Below, piece by piece: positions 48,042-58,281 of a DNA stretch of 64,000 bases; within the stretch, counting starts at the first letter, position 1; the number at the start of each line of letters is the position of its first letter. The notes below the pieces were generated by a model, which saw only the letters and a program-made list of their open reading frames with translations, was not told where the DNA came from and ran no database searches. This DNA comes from Morchella semilibera (taxonomy: Eukaryota; Ascomycota; Pezizomycetes; Pezizales; Morchellaceae). The translations under genes and the position numbers were made by a program. The stretch is from assembly GCA_009192285.1 (NCBI GenBank), contig CM018603.1, positions 434,001 through 498,000 of the forward strand, written 5' to 3'.

Positions 48042-49147
48042 ATGTCAAACACCCAGCTGGAAGATGGTATGTCTCCCTCTCCTTTACAAATATATACAGA
48101 CTAACATTTCCCAGAGGAAGCACTCGTCAAGGCCCGCGTCCTCGCGCATGAAGCCCGCCCGTACAACCGTCTCGTGAAGCGCTGCAGCACCGTGACTGCC
48201 CCACTCCCCGTAGACCAGTCCCTCATGCCAGATGCTGCCGCCCGCCTCCGCGACGAAATCGATGCCGACTTCAAGTATTTCGAGAGCGTAATTACGCGCA
48301 TCCAGCTACTAAAAGACACCAACCGCCGCGAGGTCGAGCGCTACGAGAAGGAGAAGGGCGATATCCGTAAGACCTCCCCCCCCCCAACCCCAACCCCCAA
48401 TCTCTCCTCCTCCCATCTAATAATCCCCCTGTAGTCGAGACCGCCTCCGCCGCCCGCAGCACACTCATAGCGCTGCGCACCACGCTCCAAAAGACGCAGC
48501 ACGAAAAGGCCAACAAGCTCCTCTACGACGCGATCGCGACCGACATCCTGCGCACGAGCAACCTCAAGGCGCGCGACGAGCAGACCGTGAACCTGGACCG
48601 GCTGCACAAGGAGATTGCGGAGCTCGAGGCCGAGCGCGAGGAGTACCGGTCCGTGTGGGCGGCGCGCCGCACCCAGTTTGGCCAGATTGTCGACCAGCTC
48701 GAGAAGATGTGGGCGCAGATCAAGGAGGACAAGGACGAGCAGGACCGCCTCGAGGGCATGTCCGAGGAGGAGGAGGGCGAGGAGGTCGAGAGCGCGGTCA
48801 AGGTGGTGGGGCTGGAGGTGGGCGATGTGGCGACGCCTGGGGGCATGACGCCGAGTGTGGGCGCGCCGGAGGAGGAGATGGAGGAAGGGGAGGAGAGTGA
48901 GGAGGGGGTGGGCGGGGGTGGAGGCGGAGGCGGAGATGTGGAGGTGGGTGATGTGGAGACCCAGGAGATGATGGAGACCCAGGAGATGAGAGATACGCAG
49001 GAGATGAGAGACACGCAGGAGATGAGAGATACGCAGGACACGCAGAAGGAGGATGAAGAAGGGGAGAGGGAGGAAGGGGAGGAGGATGAGGAAGAGGGGA
49101 AGATGGTGATGGAGGAGGAAGAGGTGGATAAAATGGATATAGAGTAG
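48042..49147 (+). CDS. THOC7: THO complex subunit 7 (THOC7/Mft1 family)
   Basis: Exons 48042-48066, 48115-48366 and 48435-49147 (donors GTATGT and GTAAGA, branch CTAAC in intron 1, acceptors CCCAG and TGTAG); 329 residues. The N-terminal two thirds match the THOC7 family: RPYNRLVKRCSTV, then a long coiled coil (ADFKYFESVITRIQLLKDTNRREVERYEKEK ... QHEKANKLLYDAIAT ... LHKEIAELEAEREEYRSVWAARR). THO packages nascent mRNA and links transcription to export in the nucleus. From about residue 220 the chain becomes an acidic tail with a Gly run and four near-identical TQEM[RM][DE] repeats. The first exon encodes only eight full codons, a small-exon arrangement common for this family in fungi. Start chosen as the only Met that splices in frame. 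Confident family call. Confidence 0.9.
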
Positions 49148-49555
49148 TTGTATACCCTTCTTCTCCTTTCCTTATTCTTTCTTTTCCCTTCTTGTTCTCC
49201 TCCTTCCTGTACCATAGATTAAACCTAGCTATGAAACGATAACCAATGGCGTCACAGCATCGTAATGACTATTATTACTCCCTCCTCTTCGGTCTATAGA
49301 TAGAACATTATAAGTATACTATGAACCGGCGAGTTGGTTCGGTCTGCGGCAGGCGCTGTATTAACACCACAGTTACCCCATACCCGGAATCATTGCCCCC
49401 ACAACCACACCCGCACCACCAGATCTACAAATAAACACATACTGCCAAAAACCACCCACAAGAAGTCAGCAACACACCTTCCTTATCACCATCTCCCTAC
49501 CCAAAAGCCCAGACACAGCTGTCCACCCATCCAACCCCCCCGCGCGCGTTAGCAG

Positions 49556-49572
49556 TCATGGGTCATCACTCG
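49556..49572 (+). promoter_or_regulatory. bipartite motif TCAY-N5-V-TCACTCG, copy 16
   Basis: TCATGGGTCATCACTCG, about 410 bp past the THO7 stop. Confidence 0.6.
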
Positions 49573-50408
49573 GCACCGACATCCACCCGCGGGGTCTCTT
49601 TCCGGCCTCTGAGCGAGCCTAGCGGTCACCCGCTATACATATATGCCGGAATCATGGGTATAAGTGTATGTCACCCTTTGTTGTGCTGTACCCAGTCCAG
49701 GGTGTTGGAAATCAACATTTTAGCTTAGGTTGCTACATTTTATCACATAGTCCCAAGTCCAGCTCACAAGTACAGGACTTCTCTACTACATCCGGCGGTG
49801 TTTGGGGGGAGGATACCTACTTTCTAGGTAAGGTCGAGGTTGTAATTAGGAAGTAGTAGTTAAAGATAGCCCAGGAAAGCATTGGTACCGGGCCTTTTGG
49901 TTTTCCCATCATGGAGACCATCTGCATACCCATATTTACCTTACGTGGAAACTCGCCTCTGTGTGGTCACGAAACCACCAAATGTGCACCACTCTAGCTC
50001 CGACCCCCACCCGCCCAATCGACCAGGTCCGCGCTCTCCACAACACAAAGGTTAACACCAGGTCTCCAGCTCCTTGTACATGTAGTTACATACGAGTCTG
50101 GCCTTGACCCGGCACCAAGCCTGGCCCGGTGAGAAGCTAGCGAGCGGGATAAGTCGGGCGGGACCCACCAGTATACTCGACCCCCACCACCCCGCTGAGC
50201 CCGCCTTACGTATACGCTATGTACCTATGTGAGTGTCCGCTGTTAAAGCTGAGTGGGTGTTGGAAAACCGCTGCTATACGAGACGGTCCCCACTCCATAC
50301 TCCTCCATAGGGCCATATACACATGCAAGTATTATTAAGGTTCCCAGGGTCTAGATAACCTAAGCGCGGGAACCTCCTAGATTTTTTTTTGATTTCCGTG
50401 TGTGGTGA

Positions 50409-50425
50409 TCACACGGTATCACTCG
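50409..50425 (+). promoter_or_regulatory. bipartite motif TCAY-N5-V-TCACTCG, copy 17
   Basis: TCACACGGTATCACTCG, 853 bp after copy 16 and in the same orientation. Confidence 0.55.
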
Positions 50426-51957
50426 ACCTCTCTGGGGGACGGGACAGATATAGATGTATGTAACGATAAGGCCCCCTGGCGTTCTTCCGACCGTAGCCCC
50501 GCAAGCGAGTGCGCCGGGAGTAAGTATCAGCATAGTAATACCAGCCAGTAAAACAAAAAGGAATAAAAAACAGCCCTCAGTGATGGTATCAAGTCTGGTG
50601 CGAGTTTTTGGTGCGGGGAATCTCTCCAGGCCAACCAAAAGCACACACCCCCACTACACTCAAACGCGCAGAATCAACACTCCAACCATTCGAGTCCTCT
50701 ACAGCACAGCGGCGGCCCGGAACCCACCCAGACGCCGGGGGACATTCTAGGGGATAGAGCTGCCGAGTCCATACCATACCGATGGCTAGATTCCGTTAGC
50801 TGAGGGGGTGGGGTCTGTATGTCTAGACCCCACCGAAAGCTATGGGCAGTGGGACATACCCTATGTGGCTTGATTTTGATGAAACTGTGTTGTCCACTCT
50901 ACTGGCCGGCGATAAAAGCAGGGACAAGCATAAGAATACAGATGCTTGTGCAAGGATGCGCTATCAACATGAACATCATGTAAGAATATTGTCTCATTGG
51001 CTCACCAAGACTACTAGCTTCTGATCCCTCGGTTTCTCACTCCTAGTCGTACGTGGGTTGAGATGAAAAGTTTAACAACTCTTATCACTGCGGTGCTGGT
51101 TTTCGACCGGCCAAACAGGAGCCAGCAAAAAAAGAAAAGTACTTTGAACTCCTGGATTCCCGGCTCCGTAAGTTACTCCCGCTCTCTCCTGGGTCTATCT
51201 TAAGTAGCATGTTGCTGCTGGATTAATATCGGCCCAAATAATACTATTGGACAGGTCCAGACTAGACTAAACGACACCGAATCGGCCCAGGACCTGAGGT
51301 TGCGAAGAGATCACGTATGTCAAGCTTTACAGTGGAATACTAAAGCCCCGGCACTAACAGAGCCTGGAAAGAAAAAATTAATAAACCCAATAAGGTTCCT
51401 GAGAATTACATATTTAAGGTCTTATGTCTGCTAACCAGAGAAAGGTATAAATAGGCATTGCCTAAATAAAACACATAAACCGGCCCGTCCCCCACCACAA
51501 CCTGGGCCGACTGTTTGCCGATCCAGAATTACTTTCCAGGCTGTTTGGACCTCGGACAATTGAGGTATCTGCTTAGTACCCTGTGGATAATGGGCTAATC
51601 AATCCAAAGACCACAGATGAATTTATATTCTTGAAAGCGATACCCCGGATTTCTTTATTATGCACTTTGGCATTTACGTCATCTTGAGTAATGATGCAAT
51701 TGCATAAGGCAACTATTCCTACTATTTACCTGTACTGTGGTGAGTTTTCATTGGATTGTGATGAAACAACGGCCAATACAATTATAGGACCCTAATAGGC
51801 CTATGTTAGCTTGTGCATGACAAGTTGGTAACAGGTCCCAGGGACAGTTTGGGGTCCAGGTCCCACTGACCCAATTTCACTCCGTCTGTCGCTGACGTCG
51901 ACACACTTTAGGTCACAGCCGCTCCAGTTGGACCTTCAACCCCCGCCAAGGCTTCTA

Positions 51958-51974
51958 TCACAGGGGGTCACTCG
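51958..51974 (+). promoter_or_regulatory. bipartite motif TCAY-N5-V-TCACTCG, copy 18
   Basis: TCACAGGGGGTCACTCG, with G before TCACTCG. The last copy in the window; none was found from here to the right end. Confidence 0.5.
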
Positions 51975-54447
51975 ACGTCAAATATCAGTTAAATAATGGC
52001 TCACGCAAACTGTCATGAAGATGCCTTTGTATGTGGGGGGCACCAAGTACCACGGTATGTATCCAGAATCAAATCGGAAGACTGCAGCTGGAACGTGCGT
52101 GCATGATGTAGTGTGAACAAGAGAGATATGCTATGAGGAGAAGCAGATGGCGGCTTGCCTCGATAGATTGAGCTCAGTGCGAGGCTTTATGAGCGCAGCA
52201 TGATATCAGCGGTCCTGCGCCAAAGTGCACGCCCTCAACCTTCCTATAAGAGTAGGACCCCTAAGACTCACTGGAAATATCGACGAACCATATGTCTGTT
52301 TCCTCCCCCCCCCTCCTCCTCCTCCAGGCAGTCACAGGGCTTTCTGCAGTGAAACAGCCTAGGATGGTGTGCTCAGATTACTCCACGTTAGTCGATAGGA
52401 GGGTTTAAGCCTAGACCATGCGGGTTATGACATAGATGGAGACTCAGTGATGGGCGATGTGAGATAGGAGAGACCGGTGCTATCCTCATGAGGAAGAGGA
52501 ATATACAAATGAGGCAGGAAATGTTTACTTCGTATTTCTGCATGTCTCAAGACATGCACCATAGGACAATAGGACAGGGAATGGACCAGGGCCGAGGGAA
52601 ACCAACATTGACCTGTTATATTGAAACACGAACACACCCACCCCATTCGTGAGAAATATTGTCCACTAGGGCTCCTCCTTCGTCTGCACAAAGCTGTCAG
52701 CTGGGCATTGCCAAAGGTGGCTTGGGAATCTAGGAGAATGATTGATCGAGATATGGATTTTATCTACCAAGGCTTAGACTCTTTGATGAATGGGACGGAC
52801 TTCCTATATCTACTATAGTGTGGGTTGGGGTTTCCCTCACAAGCACTGAACTGTGAACCCCCAAGGCCGATTCTCGCCAATTCTTCCGATCATAGCTAGA
52901 GGCGGGCTATAGTTTCTTGAAGAGCATTTAGGTGCTTGAGGAGAGAGCCGCGATTATAATAACATCTGCAGAACGATAACAGTAGTCGCTGGAGTGGGCA
53001 AATAAGGAACTGGAATAGAAAATCATTGGCTTACACATCAACCTACATACTACAAATAGTCAAAGAATGAAGGTTAAAGTTAGCTTACGGGGTAAATTAG
53101 AACCAAAAGAGGAATCGTGCCTCCTTTCTCAGCCAATTATAATAGGAGATTTCTAAATACATGTATGATGGATGTCGGATTGCCTTCACTCAGTATCGCA
53201 CTTACTTGGGTATCATTTATGCGTTCCGAGTTTTCTGAAACGCTAACCGTCTCCAGGGTACGTACCCCCGCTGTCTTTATTAGTAACATGTGTATGTACA
53301 TGTATGTAGGTACACCTGAGCACGGGTACTATCGAGTGAAACGAGGTGGAGGGAGGTATTTACCCGGTTGGGTTGACCTTCTTGGGGCGGACTCTACGTC
53401 TAGGATTCAAAGAGCGATTGCTTCCATCTTAGAGCAAGTAAATGTTTCCTGGGAATGACGCCTCTGGTTCTGGCCCGACGACACATACCATGCAAGCGCC
53501 AGTTCGAAGAGGACCGGTGGGGATAATCGTTATTCACCGGAATCTCGAAGATCTCGCCACCACAAAAAAGGAAAGAAAGGACTTGTTATTACTACATGGA
53601 GGTCCCCAGCCCATCCGTGGCTGCGATCAAGCTGAACTTTGGCCTAAAGCTAATCGACTACCTATTCCCTGTAACACACTCATATATATATACCCCCCCT
53701 ACACCGCCCAATCTTAATGGGCGAGTAAATAAACAAATAAACAAACAATCGCCACCTGCCGATGTATGTAAATACCAGCTGCTTTTTTCGAGTATCCATA
53801 CCCATCGGGCCTGCCACTTCTCTCATCGCGGGACAAGCGACCCCAACGTTGCAACCCAGCACAGCACAGCTCAGTCACACCCGAGTGAGACCCCATGAAG
53901 ACACCAACAAAAACCAAACCATTGCAACGCAACAACTGATACGCCGAAACTAACCGCCCGCTTCCCGTCGCTGAAACAACCCCTTCCACTCCTGATCACG
54001 AGCGTCTAACCAACTTGTAACTATAACCTCCTTGTTTTTCATTGCAATGTGGGTAGAGTTCACGTTTATCCTCGTAGCCATCTTGCGTGATCCGTCCAGC
54101 TAGGGTCAGGGAGGAGGGAGGAGATGGTGATGAGGATGCGTTGGGGTTCTTTAATTTACCAGATGTAGATACTTATCACGAGTGCCCCACCTATCCTCCC
54201 TCTCTCTCCCTGCACAACGCCTTGTAAGGCCTGCCCTAGCCCCATCTACCGATCCATACCTCACCCCACCGGTGCAATATCACTCTACCCTATCATACCA
54301 CTGCCAATACTAAGAGCACCTATCAGATCCCGTGCATGCGCGCTGCCTCGCTCGGATACATCGCTTACCCCAAGCCCAGCCAGCCTAAGCGAGGGGCGAA
54401 GCGAGAGCAACATGTACCCACATTAAATCATATAGCTACAGTATGTA

Positions 54448-54483
54448 GGAGAGGAGGAGGAGGAGGAGGAGGAGGAGGAGGGG
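54448..54483. repeat. GGA microsatellite
   Basis: About eleven GGA units in an intergenic region. Confidence 0.9.
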
Positions 54484-56345
54484 AGCCCAATTCTGAATCC
54501 GCGCCGGGAGTTATTGTTATTGGTATTGGAGTAAGGGCCAGTCTTACCTTCTGCAGCTAGCACCTACTTGACAGCGGAGATTATGGGGACCAGGTCTCTT
54601 AAGTATTTCTGCGTACAATTGCGTAGGTGGAGTGTGGAGTAGAGTGCAGTGAAATGGGGGGGGGGGTATGAAATGTATAGTAGTGGTGATGATATTGGAT
54701 TGGGTTTCGAATTGACTAGATGGAGATAGGGATACCTATTCTAACGGCCGTGGTTTACTTTTGCGAGGCCTCGAGGGATGGACGTTTAAAAGGTGCCTGA
54801 GCTCTGCTCTGACGAGGAGAGGGGGGTCCATAATAGGTATAAAATATACATATACTGTCAATGGCATTCTGTGGGGAAGAGGCCAGGGCTGCCCCTCGTG
54901 TATAGTACTGCCTTCCTACCTTGCTTCCGCTTTTAAACAGGGCTGATATAGATATTTGTATTTTCAACTCTGCACGAGAGGGTGATAAGATGAATAAAAT
55001 AAATACATGACTTAATAAACTCATTTCTTCCCTTCTCTTTCATGCGCATGCAGAGGCGAGACTGCATGATATGGGGCTAATATAAACATAATACAAATAA
55101 TACATTTAGGAAAATTTCCTTCAAAATAATACAAATGGAAATTTTTTTTAAGTCGTAAAAAAAAGAATGAAAAAAAAAAAGAAGTAATGCAACTATAAAA
55201 ACATCAGACAAGTGAATACTCTTACTCTTTCATCCCGAACCCCTCCCCTATGCTCCCAAATAAAAAAAGCACAGGTCGTTAGAAATAAAAACAGTAAAAA
55301 TAGTGAGAATTTAAGGTAACTTTTAATCGTCGCCAAAAATCTCAGATGCTCGCTTTCAGTGAATTTTGTAGTTGCTGCCGTTCAAGAATCAGCCATCCAA
55401 AAGTGTATGCCACGCAAAGGAGTCTTCGCTGAGGCCTCAGACCCACTCTCACCCAACCATAATGGTTCTCTTGCTCAGAACTCTAGAACAAAATACTGTC
55501 GCATGAAAACAAATTTTGGTAAGAATAGGTAAGGCCAAAAGAAAAGACAGAACCGCTGGTATGCAATCCTCGACGCTAGAGGTTAAGAACGGTTGAAGAA
55601 AAAGGACAAGGAGGATATTGTACAAAAGAAACTCGTTGATCTCGTGCTGAAGAACAAAAGTGAATAGAAGGACAAAAGATATACAGTGGAGAAATTCGGG
55701 ATGATTGGGGTGTTGGGGATAAGTGTTGTATGCGTGTTAGTACATGTATATAACCATCCGTTGTGCAATGGATAAGATTCCTGCCGAAGAGTTTGAAATT
55801 ACCCTGAACAAGAGGAGGATAAAAAGAGAAATGGAACCTAGAAGACGGTATGAACAACCAATCCTCCAAACGCGCCCCCATGACCAGTTTTTGAAATGCA
55901 ACAAGGAGAAACATAGAAATATACAAGGTTTCATTAAGGGCGGAATTCAACGCTTCAAAAGCAATTGATAAAACTGCCCAAAAGAAACCAAAAAAAATAT
56001 AGACGCTTCCAAAACCGATCATTGGATGCCCAGACCCCGGCGTAAATAGTGAAAGAATTTGCTGAAGAGAGAAAAAGAATGCTATGAATGGTAAAGGAGC
56101 TCCAAGGACGCTGCTTTCGAAGGTCGATAACCGGATATTGTGAAATCGACCATCTGGCTGAAAAGATGGATGCTGAAGGAAAGTGTAGAAAACCAGACCC
56201 ATTTCACGAAATCCAAAACGAAGGACCAAAACCCAAAAACATTAAAATCGCCATTAATGAAACTCAAACGCCATGCCAATGTAACTGTTTTTTTTTTCTT
56301 TTTTAAAAGGATGCCATCCTACGAGGGTCGCCGCGACTTTTCGAA

Positions 56346-58281
56346 TTAAAAAAAAAGCAGCCCTTCCGAATCCCTAGAACATAACCCTGAGGAGCGCTTT
56401 CCAAAACTGGGACTACCATCGAGGGCCTGATTAGCTCCAAAGGTAAAGCTTTGAGTCCGGCTAATCTTTCCACGTTTCTGTTGTAATTTGGCCATCTCCC
56501 TTTCACATGTCTGGAGATGGGAAGAATCCTTCATCTGAACGTATTGCTCTGGCTCGCATCGAACCCGGTACTGATTAAAAAATGAGCAATAACCGCCCTC
56601 GAGAATATAGACGTCAGGGTAGTAGAGAGCAGGGTATCGTTGCATGTTCAACTGCCTATCACGACTGCGGAGGTGAAGAGCCCTGGAGAAATGTAAGTAA
56701 AAGGTGAGGGGAGGTATTTCAAGGCACAGCCTAACTTACATCCTAGGAGCACGATGGGCGGAAAATTCACAGTGGAAGATGATGAGCAACTTCCCGGTTT
56801 TAGGCTTTTTGAAAAACATATTTTCTAAAGCGTCTGTTGAATTGACGTTGACGGCGCCCGAAATATGGCCACCTTCATACTCATACTCAAAACGGCAATC
56901 TACGACCAGGAGTTCATCGTACTCGTCCTTGTACTGGCCATCCATAACCTTGCAAAGAGTGGTTTTGTCGATGCGCCTCAAAGTGTCCTCCTTACTGGTG
57001 AAGCAGGGGAGAATTGATTTCTCGCCAGGCGAATCTTTGATAGGCGAGAGCTCTGTGCCCTTTGTACGAACATTCCGCTTCATAAGATCTTCGGGGTTAT
57101 CAAACATACTCAAAGTCCTCCTGATCTTTCCTCTGGGGCGCTGAAACTTATGGCGGTTAAGCGGGGCAATTGGAGATCCATCGAGACTAGGCTTTAACGG
57201 GCCAGCATCTTTGGGGAATCCCTTGGACTTAGATTTTGATGACACCAACGAAAGTGGTGCACCCAACTCCCTCTTAAACTCTTTCTGTTTTCGTGGTGGA
57301 GGGGAGCAAGCAAAGAAATCCTCTAACGTAGTAGGAGATTCTGAGGGTGATTTTCGAGGGGAGCAAGCGAATAAGTCCTCTAACTTAGCGGAGGATACAG
57401 TAGGAGAAGACTTTCCGAAAAGACTGGATGTTGAGAGACCAGAAAGAGCTTTAGCATTGATAGATTTGAAGGAAGTACTGCGACTGTTATGTTTCAGGAG
57501 AGAAGGTCTAGTGAAATTAGATGACTTCTTACGTCTGAAGACTTAATATTAGCAAGATATTGGCTTTAGTCGAGACATTCCATTAGCATACTCAGCAGAG
57601 ACTTCAAGTTTTTTAGTAAGATCCATTCTCGGGATATCTGGTGTAGGGGTCGAGATGGGTTCAGGACCAGGCGGACTTGAGCATAGACTCATCGTACGGC
57701 TCAACGAGCGGGACTTCGTGCGAGCTTCTGTTGGAGACGAGGGCACCATCAAGGATGCGGAAAACGCAGGTTTGTGAGGCAATGGAGAAAGGTCCATATT
57801 TTCGTGACAGGGAGATGAAGATGGAATCATGGGAGTTGTTGGCAATGCTGCGAATGCGAACATTAGTTAAGAAGATCTGTATTGGAGGCGATTCTTACAC
57901 ACCTCTTCCATTCTGAGCATTGGGCCCAAATGGGAACAGGGAACGCCGCGGCGTTGGGACCTGAGGACTGTGACTCTAGTTTAGCAAACAGTCAACCCAA
58001 CATGAAGTATATTCCGGCGCTCACGTTTTGTCAATGTGGAAATTTTGAGTAATGTCCGCTGCCAGCAATGATGTTGGAGACGACTCTTTTCTTCGCTCTT
58101 TGCGTTCTTTACCGAAACAACCCCTTCCCTCCGATTTTACCCCATTAGATTTTGTCCCAAATAATGACTTGCCAGCCGCATTGCCTGGGCGAGAGAATTC
58201 ATTGCCACCTATTGTCCAAGGCGTATGAGCCGCAAAAGCGCCCTGCATACGGATAGGTGATGACGCTTGTTCGACTTCCAT
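56346..58281 (-). CDS. CDC25: M-phase inducer phosphatase (Cdc25 / NIMT / Mih1)
   Basis: Five exons: 58281-58025, 57967-57903, 57847-57592, 57534-56740 and 56682-56346; donors GTGAGC, GTGTGT, GTATGC and GTAAGT, all acceptors CAG; 569 residues. Cdc25 dual-specificity phosphatases activate Cdk1 by removing inhibitory phosphates from Thr14/Tyr15. The N-terminus carries regulatory Ser/Thr-Pro sites and two LEDxFACSP repeats in exon 4. RRTLSMFDNPEDLMK precedes the rhodanese-like catalytic domain (LVVDCRFEYEYEGGHISGAVN). The active site HCEFSAHR (HC-x5-R) is present, and the final intron falls three residues after it, before ALHLRSRDRQLNMQRYP and YILEGGYCSFF. Exons 2 and 3 were chosen because they keep phase and give HIDKTPQVPTPRRSLF, as in NIMT proteins. 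The catalytic part is certain; the N-terminal exon borders are slightly less so. Confidence 0.93.

Larger units (their letters stand above)
49148..56345. other. 7-kb intergenic desert
   Basis: No supportable gene. Three bipartite motif copies within 2.4 kb (49556, 50409, 51958), TACATGTA palindromes (50077, 53158, 53297) and a GGA microsatellite (54448-54483). The right end is the T-rich (coding-strand) 3' region of CDC25; a 217-codon frame there (55576-56229, minus) is F/S-rich low complexity. Frames at 52425-52691 and 53117-53458 show no domain. Confidence 0.5.

Noticed and set aside
7578-52785. 17-bp exact match CAAGGCTTAGACTCTTT at about 7578 and 52769
   Set aside because: A single pair of this length is plausible by chance in 64 kb and the flanks do not align.
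55755-55800. tRNA-like D-arm sequence (GTTGTGCAATGGATAAG)
   Set aside because: No B-box, anticodon arm or acceptor pairing follows.
55576-56229. 217-codon open frame downstream of CDC25 on the same strand
   Set aside because: F/S/L-rich because of T-rich 3' sequence; no conserved domain, and smaller frames overlap it in every phase.
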